Origin: Roseateles noduli
Lineage (GTDB): Bacteria; Pseudomonadota; Gammaproteobacteria; Burkholderiales; Burkholderiaceae_C
DNA: 64,000 nt
Direction: 5' to 3'
NCBI GenBank assembly: GCA_002205125.1
Contig: NIOE01000016.1
Span: 1-64,000, forward strand
The translations under genes and the position numbers were made by a program. How positions within the stretch are numbered: position 1 is the first letter of the stretch; every line of letters begins with the position of its first letter. Shown piece after piece: positions 55,009 to 64,000 of this stretch. A model generated the notes under the pieces. That model saw only the letters and a list, made by a program, of their open reading frames with translations, ran no database searches and was not told the origin of the DNA.

Positions 55009-55770
55009 ATGATTCGTCTCTTTGTCGGCCTGGGCAATCCCGGCTCTGAATACGAGGACACCCGCCACAACGCGGGTTTCTGGTGGATCGACGCGCTGGC
55101 GCGCGGTCTCAAGGCCTCGCCGCAGCTGGACACCAAGTACTCCGGTCTGGTGGCCCGCGTGAACGACGCGCCGGGCGCGCCGGGGCCGATCTGGCTGCTG
55201 CAGCCGATGACCTACATGAACCTCTCCGGCAAGTCGGTGGCGGCGCTCGCGCGCTTCTTCAAGATCGCGCCGGAGGAGATCCTCGCCATCCACGACGAGC
55301 TGGAGATTGCGCCGGGCGAGTTCAAGCTCAAGCAGGGCGGCGGCAACGCCGGCCACAACGGGCTGAAGGACATGCAGGCCCAACTGGGCAGCGGCAACTT
55401 CTGGCGTCTGCGGCTGGGCATCGGTCATCCGGGCCACCGCGACGAGGTCGCCGGCTACGTGTTGCGCAAGCCGCCGCTGGCAGAGCGCCAGGCGGTCGAG
55501 GACAGCATCGGCAAGTCGCTCGAAGCCTTCAAGCTGATGACCGGCGGCGACATGTCCAAGGCCGTGGCGCTGCTGCACGCCAAGCCGCCGCGGCCCAAGC
55601 CGCCCAGACCCGCCAACCTGCCGCCCAAGCCCGGTGCCGACGGCACCGCGCCGACGGCTGGCGCCCCGCTTGCCGCCACCGGCACGACGGCCGCCACGGC
55701 CGCGGCAGCCCCGGCGGCAACACCTGCCCCCCACGTTCCGACCGCCCCACCCCCTTCCTCCGGAGACTGA
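55009..55770 (+). CDS. pth: Peptidyl-tRNA hydrolase with Pro/Ala tail
   Basis: 253 residues; recycles peptidyl-tRNA. The core (about 1-195) has [20 protein letters not shown] with catalytic His20, [13 protein letters not shown], the Asp in [10 protein letters not shown] and [12 protein letters not shown]. The last 55-60 residues are a Pro/Ala/Thr low-complexity tail not found in typical Pth (about 190-200 aa). The next gene begins 1 base after the stop, suggesting coupling. Confidence 0.96.
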   Translation: MIRLFVGLGNPGSEYEDTRHNAGFWWIDALARGLKASPQLDTKYSGLVARVNDAPGAPGPIWLLQPMTYMNLSGKSVAALARFFKIAPEEILAIHDELEIAPGEFKLKQGGGNAGHNGLKDMQAQLGSGNFWRLRLGIGHPGHRDEVAGYVLRKPPLAERQAVEDSIGKSLEAFKLMTGGDMSKAVALLHAKPPRPKPPRPANLPPKPGADGTAPTAGAPLAATGTTAATAAAAPAATPAPHVPTAPPPSSGD

Positions 55771-55771
55771 C

Positions 55772-56335
55772 ATGTCCGCGCGCGCCGCCCTGATCCTGAC
55801 GACTGCTGTTCTGGTCCTCACGTTTGGCGCGGCGCACGCGCAGGAGCGGCAGGACCCACCCAAACCCGCGTCGACGCCGACACCGGAGCGCGCGCAGCAG
55901 GAGCGCCCCAACGAGCGCCCCCAGGAGCGCACGCTCGGCTACTACCGCTGCGGGCCGGAGGGTCACGACTTGCGCGAGACGCCCTGCCCCGACGGCCAGG
56001 GCCGCAGCGCCGAGGTGCCCAAGGACAAGGTCGATCCCAAGGAGACCGAGGCCGCGCGCAAGCGTGCGGCCACCGAGGCTCGCGACCTGGCGGCCCGCGA
56101 GCGTGAGCGCGACCGCCAGGCGGCGAAGGCGCCGTCCAAGGCGGTCGGCATCGACGGGCGGCTGCAAGGTCAGCGCGCGACCAAGCCGGCCAAACCTGCG
56201 GATCCGAAGAAGCCCAAGCCCAAGGATCCGAAGAAGCCGCCGAAGAAGAAGCCCAAGGTGCCGAAGTCCCCGGACGGTGCCTTGCAGCCACGGCCCACCA
56301 CGGGCGCCGACGCCACGACCGCCGCACCTCGCTAG
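55772..56335 (+). CDS. Exported DUF4124-like protein with Lys/Pro-rich tail
   Basis: 187 residues with a signal peptide (ending FGAAHA). A short DUF4124-like segment follows (YYRCGPEGHDLRETPCPDGQ). Then come a charged helix and a long Lys/Pro repeat tail (DPKKPKPKDPKKPPKKKPKV). Probably a periplasmic, envelope-associated protein; function unknown. Confidence 0.7.
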   Translation: MSARAALILTTAVLVLTFGAAHAQERQDPPKPASTPTPERAQQERPNERPQERTLGYYRCGPEGHDLRETPCPDGQGRSAEVPKDKVDPKETEAARKRAATEARDLAARERERDRQAAKAPSKAVGIDGRLQGQRATKPAKPADPKKPKPKDPKKPPKKKPKVPKSPDGALQPRPTTGADATTAAPR

Positions 56336-56346
56336 AATGCGCGCCG

Positions 56347-56592
56347 TTGGTGCTCGTGCGGACATTGCGTCCGTGCAGTTAAACGGGAATCAGGAAGCGG
56401 TCGCATCCCCGATGCGCGAACCAACCTGAGCTGTCCCCGCAACGGTAAGTGGCCGCCGGACGCGCGCCCGGGATCCTGACGAAGGAGCACCGGGCGGCAG
56501 CCGGCACTGCCTGTCCCCATGTCCACTGGCGCGAGCGCGCTGGGAAGGACACAGGCAGCGGCCACCAGCCCGGATACCGGCCAACAGGTGGC
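56347..56592 (+). ncRNA. Cobalamin (adenosylcobalamin) riboswitch
   Basis: All hallmark blocks of the B12 element are present in order: TTGGTGCTCG, TTAAACGGGAATCAGGAAG (56379 onward), the B12-box region CTGAGCTGTCCCCGCAACGG, CCACTGG, GCTGGGAAGGAC and CCAGCCCGGATACCGGCCAA. It sits 140 bases before btuB and should switch the whole B12 operon off when cobalamin is plentiful. Confidence 0.95.
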
Positions 56593-56733
56593 GTCTCCAG
56601 CCGATCGCGACGCGTCTTGCGTGAGTCCTCTCCGAGTACTCACGCGGGCGACCCGACGACGAGCCGGCGGCGCCGTTTCTCAGAGGCCCTGCGGGTGAGC
56701 AGGCGTCTGAACTCCGTCGTTGGTCCGTCCCTC

Positions 56734-58641
<1,908 letters not shown>

Positions 58642-58749
58642 TCGGAGGCCGCAGGTGCAGGCGGTAAGGTCTGCACTTCGGCCACCACGGCGACCTTGGC
58701 CACCTCGGTCACACCGGCGTTCACGCCTGGCCTTCACTGGAGATCCCCG

Positions 58750-59322
58750 ATGTCCGCTCATCACCTGATCGTCGGCGGCCAGCGCAGCGGCAAGTCGCGC
58801 CATGCGGAGCGCCTCGCGCTGCGCTGGGCGCGCACGCCGGGGCACCGCGTCACCGTCGTCGCGACCGCCGAGGCCCATGACGACGAGATGCGCGACCGCA
58901 TCGCCCGTCATCGCGCCGACCGGCCCGAGGGCTTCGACACCGTCGAGGCGCCGCTGCGGCTGTGCGAGGCCTTGCGCGCCGCTTCGTCGCCGAAGCGCCT
59001 GGTGGTCGTGGACTGCCTGACGCTGTGGCTGACCAACTGGCTGATGCCGATGGACGGCGCGCCGCGCCTCGAGGACTGGCGCGGCGAATGCGCCGACCTG
59101 CAGCGCCTGCTGCCGCAGCTGGCATCGCCGATCGTCTTCGTCTCCAACGAGGTCGGTTGGGGCGTGATGCCGATGGGGCGCGAGGTGCGCGCGTACGTGG
59201 ACGAGCTCGGTTGGCTCAACCAGCTCGTCGCGCGCCAGTGCGGCGAGCTCACCTTGATGGTCGCGGGACAGCCATGGACGCGCGCGGTCGAAGACCTGGA
59301 CGACGAGGAGAACAACGGATGA
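58750..59322 (+). CDS. cobU: Adenosylcobinamide kinase / guanylyltransferase
   Basis: 190 residues; phosphorylates adenosylcobinamide and transfers GMP in the lower-ligand assembly of B12. P-loop GGQRSGKSRHAE, LVVVDCLTLWLTNWL and SNEVGWGVMPMG are diagnostic of CobU/CobP. Its stop overlaps the btuF start. Its presence with uptake genes suggests salvage of corrinoids. Confidence 0.94.
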   Translation: MSAHHLIVGGQRSGKSRHAERLALRWARTPGHRVTVVATAEAHDDEMRDRIARHRADRPEGFDTVEAPLRLCEALRAASSPKRLVVVDCLTLWLTNWLMPMDGAPRLEDWRGECADLQRLLPQLASPIVFVSNEVGWGVMPMGREVRAYVDELGWLNQLVARQCGELTLMVAGQPWTRAVEDLDDEENNG

Positions 59323-60269
59323 AAGCCATGCAACGCTGGATGCGCCACGCGCTGGAGGTCGCCCTGGGCGGCGCGCTGCTGGGACTGCTCACGACGAGCG
59401 CCCTCGCCGCGCCGATCGCGCTGAAGGACGACCGCGGCCACACCGTCACGCTGCCGGACGTCCCGCGCCGCATCGTCAGCCTGCTGCCCTCGCTCACCGA
59501 GACCATCTGCGAGCTCGGCGACTGCGCGAAGGTGGTCGGCGTCGACCGTTTCTCCAATTTCCCGGTCAGCGTGCAGAAGCTGCCGCGCCTGGGTGGGCTC
59601 GACGACACCAGCATCGAGGCGCTGGTCGCGCTCAAGCCGGACGTCGTCGTGCTCGGCGTTTCCGCGCGCGTGATTGACCGCCTCGAAGGACTCGGCCTGA
59701 AGGTCGTCGCGCTCGAACCCAAGAGCATGAACGACGTCCAGCGCGTGCTGGGCAAGATGGGGCAGATCCTCGGCAAGGAGGACGACGCGCGCCGGCTGTG
59801 GAACCGCATCGACGGCCACATCGCGCAAAGCGCCGCCACCCTGCCGCCCGGCGCGCGCGGCCTGAGCGTCTATTACGAAGTCGATGCCGGCCCCTACGGC
59901 GCGGGCACCGCGTCCTTCATGGGCGAGATCCTCACGCGGCTCGGCGCGAAGAACATCATCCCGGCCGAGCTCGGACCGTTCCCGAAACTGAATCCTGAGT
60001 TCATCGTCCGCGCCGACCCGCAGGTCATCATGGTCGGCCAACGCAACGCGGCGGGACTGCCGCAGCGACCGGGCTGGCCCTCGATACGCGCGGTGAAGAA
60101 CCAGCGCCTGTGCGTCTGGATCCCGTCGGAGTCCGACGTCCTCGTGCGTCCCGGACCGCGTATGTCGGAAGCCGCCGCGCTGATGGCGCGCTGCCTGCGC
60201 GAGGCGGCAGCCGGACCCGTGCCGCTGCCCACGGTTCCCTTCAACGCCCCGCCCGGGGGCATGCGCTGA
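59319..60269 (+). CDS. btuF: Cobalamin ABC transporter periplasmic binding protein
   Basis: 316 residues with a signal peptide (LLTTSALAAP). The BtuF/FepB-type fold is seen in RRIVSLLPSLTETICELG, VVGVDRFSNFP, LKPDVVVLG and YYEVDAGPYGAGTASFMGE. Four-base and one-base overlaps with cobU and btuC place it in one operon. It hands cobalamin to BtuCD. Confidence 0.92.
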   Translation: MKAMQRWMRHALEVALGGALLGLLTTSALAAPIALKDDRGHTVTLPDVPRRIVSLLPSLTETICELGDCAKVVGVDRFSNFPVSVQKLPRLGGLDDTSIEALVALKPDVVVLGVSARVIDRLEGLGLKVVALEPKSMNDVQRVLGKMGQILGKEDDARRLWNRIDGHIAQSAATLPPGARGLSVYYEVDAGPYGAGTASFMGEILTRLGAKNIIPAELGPFPKLNPEFIVRADPQVIMVGQRNAAGLPQRPGWPSIRAVKNQRLCVWIPSESDVLVRPGPRMSEAAALMARCLREAAAGPVPLPTVPFNAPPGGMR

Positions 60270-61291
60270 TGCGCGCTTCCTCCCTGCTCTCCGCCAAGAC
60301 CGCGGCGCAGTTGACGGCGCTGCTGCTGCTCGGCGCCGTCCTGCTCGCCTTGGGGCTGGCCATCGGCAGCATGGGCTGGAGCCCGTGGACCGAAGGCGGC
60401 GACACCATGCGCATGATCCTCTGGGACATCCGCGCGCCGCGCTCCATCGGCGCGTGGCTCGCCGGCGCGCTGCTCGCGCTGGCCGGCGCCATCGCGCAGG
60501 GCCTGTTCCGCAACCCGCTCGCCGATCCCTATCTGCTGGGATGCTCCGCCGGCGCCTCGCTCGGCGTCGCCGCGCTCCTCTTCGTCATGGGCGTCTCGCC
60601 CGCCGCGGCCGCGCTCGCGCTGCGCGTCGGCATGACCGGCGCCGCCTTCGCCGGCGCCATCGGCGCCGTGCTGCTCACCCTCGTCCTCGCGCGCGGCGTC
60701 ACGCAGAGCCTGCGCCTGCTGCTCGCGGGTGTCGTCGTCGGTGTCGTGCTGGGCTCGGGTTCCGCGCTGCTCACGCTCATGAACCCCGACATCCTGCGGG
60801 CCATGCAGGCCTTCATGCTCGGCAGCACCGGCTACGTCGGCTGGAGCGCCGTGCAGGTCATGGTCGTCGCCATGGCGGTCTGCCTGCTCGTCGCCCTCGG
60901 CTGCAGCCGCACGCTGGACGCGCTCACGCTGGGCGAGGACACCGCGCGTTCGCTCGGACAGCGGCTCACGCTCATCCGCCTGCTGCTCATCGCCGCGCTC
61001 TCGCTGGCGACCGGCGCGGCGGTCGCGCAATGCGGCCTCATCGCCTTCGTCGGACTCGTCGCGCCGCACCTGGTGCGCAGCTGGGGACCGACCACGCACG
61101 GCGCGTTGCTTCTCCTCTCCGCGCTGACGGGCGGCGCCCTGCTCCTCGCTGCCGACATCGCCGCGCGCTGGGTCATCGCCCCGCAGGAACTGCCCGTCGG
61201 CATCATCACCGCGCTCCTCGGCGGCAGCTATCTTCTCTGGCTGATGCACCGGCGCAAGGCGCATTTCGGCGGCATGGGAGGTTCGCGATGA
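60269..61291 (+). CDS. btuC: Cobalamin ABC transporter permease
   Basis: 340 residues with about ten membrane helices of the FecCD/BtuC family: IRAPRSIGAWLAGALLALAG, GLFRNPLADPYLLGCSAGAS, GLIAFVGLVAPHLVR and a late ELPVGIITALLGG. The first base of its ATG is the last base of the btuF stop; it overlaps btuD by 4 bases. Confidence 0.95.
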   Translation: MRASSLLSAKTAAQLTALLLLGAVLLALGLAIGSMGWSPWTEGGDTMRMILWDIRAPRSIGAWLAGALLALAGAIAQGLFRNPLADPYLLGCSAGASLGVAALLFVMGVSPAAAALALRVGMTGAAFAGAIGAVLLTLVLARGVTQSLRLLLAGVVVGVVLGSGSALLTLMNPDILRAMQAFMLGSTGYVGWSAVQVMVVAMAVCLLVALGCSRTLDALTLGEDTARSLGQRLTLIRLLLIAALSLATGAAVAQCGLIAFVGLVAPHLVRSWGPTTHGALLLLSALTGGALLLAADIAARWVIAPQELPVGIITALLGGSYLLWLMHRRKAHFGGMGGSR

Positions 61292-62130
61292 GCGCGGCCC
61301 GATTCGATGAGGCCGGGCGCGCCGCCGATCGCACCGCGGTCGACGGCGTCGATTCCGTCGACCTCGGTCACGTGCCGTCATTGCGCATCGACCTGAAGTC
61401 GCTGTCCTTGAGCCATCGGCCGGTGCTTCACGCGTTGACGCTCGCTGTCGCGCCCCGCGCGTGGACGGCGATCGTCGGTCCGAACGGCGCGGGCAAGTCG
61501 ACGCTGTTGCGCGCGATCTCGGGCCTGTTGCCCTTCGACGGCAGCTTGACCCTCGACGACAAGCCGTGGACCGCGTGGCCGGCGAAGCACCGCGCGCGGC
61601 AGATCGCCTGGCTCGGCCAGAACGAGGCGGCCTCGGAAGACCTCACCGCCTACGACATCGCAATGCTGGGCCGCTTGCCGCATCAGCCATGGCTGGCGCC
61701 GGCGAGCCCCTCCGACCATGAAGCGGTCGAGCACGCGATGCGTCAGACGCAGAGCTGGGAGTGGAAGGACCGCGCGCTGGGCAGTCTCTCCGGCGGCGAG
61801 CGGCAGCGTGTCCTGCTGGCGCGCGCGCTGGCCGTGCGCGCAGGCGTGCTGCTGATGGACGAGCCGCTCGCTCACCTGGACCCACCGCATCAGAGCGACT
61901 GGGCGCGCATCGTGCGCGAGCGCGTCGCGGCGGGCGGCGCGGTCGTGAGCGTGCTGCATGAGCTCAACGTCGCCTTGCAGGCCGACACGCTGGTCGTGAT
62001 GGACGGCGGTCGCATCGTCCACGAGGGCGCGCCGCACGATCCGGCGACGCACGACGCGCTGCAGCGCGTCTTCCATGGCCGCCTGCTGATTCTTCAAGTG
62101 CAGGGCCGCTGGATCGCGCTCAACGAATGA
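61288..62130 (+). CDS. btuD: Cobalamin ABC transporter ATP-binding protein
   Basis: 280 residues. Walker A IVGPNGAGKSTLL, signature LSGGERQRVLLARAL, Walker B LLMDEPLAHLD and the H-loop SVLHELN. About 30 extra residues precede the domain. It powers BtuC-mediated uptake. Confidence 0.94.
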   Translation: MSAARFDEAGRAADRTAVDGVDSVDLGHVPSLRIDLKSLSLSHRPVLHALTLAVAPRAWTAIVGPNGAGKSTLLRAISGLLPFDGSLTLDDKPWTAWPAKHRARQIAWLGQNEAASEDLTAYDIAMLGRLPHQPWLAPASPSDHEAVEHAMRQTQSWEWKDRALGSLSGGERQRVLLARALAVRAGVLLMDEPLAHLDPPHQSDWARIVRERVAAGGAVVSVLHELNVALQADTLVVMDGGRIVHEGAPHDPATHDALQRVFHGRLLILQVQGRWIALNE

Positions 62131-62179
62131 GCGCGACCAGCCCCTCTGTCAACCAACGCCTGAGCCCGTTTCCCTCACG

Positions 62180-63574
62180 ATGACTGCCTGCCCTGCTTTC
62201 CTGATCAGTGCTCCGGCTTCCGGCCAGGGCAAGACGAGCGTGACTGCTGCGATGGCGCGTGCGGCGCGTCGGCGTGGGTTGCGCGTGCGGGTCTTCAAGA
62301 CGGGACCGGACTATCTCGATCCGATGGTGCTGGAGCGCGCGAGCGGTCACACCGTCTATCAGCTCGATCTGTTCATGGGCGGCGAGGCGCATTGCAGGGA
62401 ACTGCTTGCGAGGGCGGCGGAGAGTGCCGACCTGATCCTCGTCGAGGGGGTGATGGGGCTTTTCGACGGCAAGCCGAGCAGTGCGGATCTGGCGGCGACG
62501 TTCGGGCTGCCGGTGATCGTGGTGCTGGATGCTTCGGCGATGGCGCAGACCTTTGCGGCGTTGGCGACGGGACTGGCGCGATTCCGCGATGACATCCATG
62601 TTGCCGGCGTGATCGCCAATCGTGTGGGCAGCGATGCGCATGCGCGCATGGTGGGCGAGGGGCTGCCGGAGGGCCTTCCGCTGATTGCGGCGTTGAAGCG
62701 TGATGCGGCGCTCTCGCTGCCTGAGCGGCATCTGGGGCTGGTGCAAGCGCTGGAGCTACCTGACATCGACAAGCAGCTGGATGCGTGGGCGGATGCGTGG
62801 GAGGCGGGTGCGGTTGGGGAATTCTTCCAGAGTGGATCGGAGACGGGAGGCCGGGGGCCCCTTTTCGTAACTCAAGGAGGGAATTTGCTTGCCGGTAGGC
62901 AAGCAAAGGAGGGAGATGGAGAAAAGGGGCCCCCGGCCGAGCGTCTCGTGCTCGGTCGACCGTTGGAAGGCAGGCGCATTGCGGTTGCGAACGACGCGTG
63001 TTTCTCCTTCATCTATCCGGCGAATCTTGATCTGCTGCGTGAGCTGGGCGCCGACGTCCGCGAGTTCAGTCCGATTGCTGGCGAGGATGTTCCTGAGTGC
63101 GATGGGCTGTGGTTGCCTGGTGGGTATCCGGAGCTGCATGCGGAGGTGCTTCGCGAGCATCCGCGCTTCTTCGGTGCGTTGCAGGCGCATCTTGAAGCGG
63201 CCAAGCCGTTGCTGGCCGAATGCGGCGGCATGCTGGTGCTGCTTGATGAGCTGAGTGATGTCGACGGCAAGGCGCATGCGATGGCTGCGTTGATGCCGGG
63301 TCGCGCGGTGATGCAGAGGAGGATGGCGGCGCTGGGGTTGCAGACGATGGTCTGGCCGGAAGGCGAGCTGCGTGGCCACACCTTCCATTACTCCGCGATG
63401 GAGACGCCGCTCTCCCCCATCGCCACGGCGACGAACCCGAACGCCGGCCGAGCCGCCGAGCGTCTCTACGACTTCGGCTCGCTGCGCGCGAGCTACGTCC
63501 ACCACTACTTCCCGTCGAACCCGGGCGCCATTGCGGCGTTCTTCGGCGGTGCCGATTCTTCTTCCAAGCACTGA
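62180..63574 (+). CDS. cobB: Cobyrinate a,c-diamide synthase with palindrome-encoded linker
   Basis: 464 residues; amidates cobyrinic acid or hydrogenobyrinate. The N-terminal ATP-binding domain has SAPASGQGKTSVTAAMARA, KTGPDYLDPMVL and EGVMGLFDGKPSSADLA. The C-terminal glutaminase-like domain has LWLPGGYPELHA and the catalytic cysteine in LLAECGGMLVLL. Residues 224-253, between the two domains, are encoded by a 90-bp nested palindrome (62849-62938), inserted without breaking the frame. The symbol could equally be cbiA; aerobic or anaerobic usage is not decidable here. Confidence 0.93.
   Translation: MTACPAFLISAPASGQGKTSVTAAMARAARRRGLRVRVFKTGPDYLDPMVLERASGHTVYQLDLFMGGEAHCRELLARAAESADLILVEGVMGLFDGKPSSADLAATFGLPVIVVLDASAMAQTFAALATGLARFRDDIHVAGVIANRVGSDAHARMVGEGLPEGLPLIAALKRDAALSLPERHLGLVQALELPDIDKQLDAWADAWEAGAVGEFFQSGSETGGRGPLFVTQGGNLLAGRQAKEGDGEKGPPAERLVLGRPLEGRRIAVANDACFSFIYPANLDLLRELGADVREFSPIAGEDVPECDGLWLPGGYPELHAEVLREHPRFFGALQAHLEAAKPLLAECGGMLVLLDELSDVDGKAHAMAALMPGRAVMQRRMAALGLQTMVWPEGELRGHTFHYSAMETPLSPIATATNPNAGRAAERLYDFGSLRASYVHHYFPSNPGAIAAFFGGADSSSKH
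62849..62938. mobile_element. 90-bp nested palindromic element inserted in cobB
   Basis: Outer arms: GGCCGGGGGCCCCTTTTC (62849-62866) and its perfect 18-bp reverse complement (62921-62938). Inner hairpin: TTTGCTTGCC (62884-62893), loop GGTA, GGCAAGCAAA (62898-62907). The length of exactly 30 codons leaves the cobB frame open. It resembles a MITE or REP-type palindromic unit; no target-site duplication is evident. Confidence 0.75.
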
Positions 63575-63584
63575 GCCCACGATC

Positions 63585-64000
63585 ATGTTCCTCGAATCCG
63601 GATTCGCCCACATCGCGCAGGCCCTGCTGTGGCCGGTGCTGATCCTTGTTGCCCTCGGCTTCGTCTATTCGCTGTGGACCGCAGGGGCCACGGTGATGGA
63701 GGCTGTGCAGCGCCGTCATCCCGGCTATCGCCAGTTGAAGGTCCACGCGACCAGCAACCTGGAGACGCTGGAGCTGCAGATCGTCCGCAGCCTGGAGGCG
63801 CCTCGCCTGCTGGGTCGTGTCGCGCCGCTGCTGGGGCTGATCGCCACGATGGTGCCGCTCGGCCCGGCGCTGCAGAGCGTCGCTGCCGGCCAGGGCCAAG
63901 CCGCGCTGGCAGTGTTCAGCTCGGCGTTCTCGGGCGTCGTGCTCGCGCTGGCCGCCGCGGCGATCGCGCTGGTCGTGTATTCGATCCGCCGTCGCTGGCT
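63585..64000 (+). CDS. MotA/TolQ/ExbB-type proton channel protein (truncated by window end)
   Basis: First 138 codons of a gene that runs off the window. An N-terminal helix (ALLWPVLILVALGFVYSLW), then a conserved LLGRVAPLLGLIATMVPLGPAL block and a further helix pair characteristic of ExbB/TolQ proteins. Directly after the B12 operon it most likely begins an ExbB-ExbD-TonB set that energises BtuB. TolQ or a MotA relative remain alternatives until the full gene is seen. Confidence 0.8.
   Translation, partial: MFLESGFAHIAQALLWPVLILVALGFVYSLWTAGATVMEAVQRRHPGYRQLKVHATSNLETLELQIVRSLEAPRLLGRVAPLLGLIATMVPLGPALQSVAAGQGQAALAVFSSAFSGVVLALAAAAIALVVYSIRRRW

Noticed and set aside
56449-56733. Extended N-terminus for btuB
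   Set aside because: The extra codons overlap the cobalamin riboswitch; the start at 56734 gives a normal signal peptide.

Overview
This is GC-rich DNA with the housekeeping gene order of a betaproteobacterium of the order Burkholderiales. A member of the Roseateles/Mitsuaria/Rubrivivax group is most likely; this is inferred from gene order and protein character, not from a search. Diagnostic blocks are tetratricopeptide protein-lolB-ispE-tRNA-Gln-prs-rplY-pth, hrcA divergent from nadK-recN-rapZ, and mutY-mutM.

Layout: (1) 0.1-6.8 kb holds a cyanide-insensitive-type cytochrome bd oxidase (cydAB), then a LysR regulator divergent from a translationally coupled operon of a haloacetate-dehalogenase-like hydrolase and a leuC/leuD-type dehydratase. 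(2) 6.7-10.5 kb is an accessory patch of small unrecognised proteins. It contains a segmental duplication that copies the 3' end of leuD together with the small gene behind it. (3) 10.6-17.6 kb holds a cytochrome c plus iorAB molybdenum hydroxylase operon, a DMT exporter divergent from a MocR regulator, and an RlmI-like methyltransferase. (4) 17.8-19.1 kb is a Fic AMPylase gene behind three 71-bp-spaced repeats and an array of palindromic half-sites. (5) 19.8-28.0 kb is the most interesting region. It encodes an HlyD adaptor, a C39-peptidase ABC exporter, two small double-glycine precursor peptides that share both leader and mature N-terminus, and an internally duplicated CPBP membrane protein that could be the immunity factor. 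An amino-acid binding protein and a porin lie between them. (6) 28.1-34.5 kb holds a periplasmic binding-like protein, a 1501-residue serine-rich effector-like protein and a lipoprotein. (7) 34.6-39.4 kb is a defence-type island that becomes AT-richer from within the HNH gene onward. It has a membrane-anchored Mrr-like nuclease, an EVE/PUA-HNH nuclease, and a superfamily-1 helicase coupled to an unknown protein, and ends next to a tRNA-Ile2 gene. (8) 39.7-56.3 kb is core housekeeping, interrupted by three small effector-like genes (44.6-47.3 kb). Within it, ispE carries low-GC inserts with promoter-like sequences in front of tRNA-Gln-prs. (9) 56.3-64.0 kb is a cobalamin-riboswitch-led vitamin B12 uptake and salvage operon (btuB, cobU, btuF, btuC, btuD, cobB) followed by a truncated ExbB/TolQ-type gene. 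A 90-bp nested palindrome sits in frame inside cobB.

How it fits together: the B12 block imports corrinoid through BtuB and BtuFCD and processes it with CobU and CobB, probably energised by the ExbB-like channel at the right edge. The secretion block looks like a microcin/class II bacteriocin export system with its own peptides and a candidate immunity protein. Functions were read from motifs and context only; no database search was possible.
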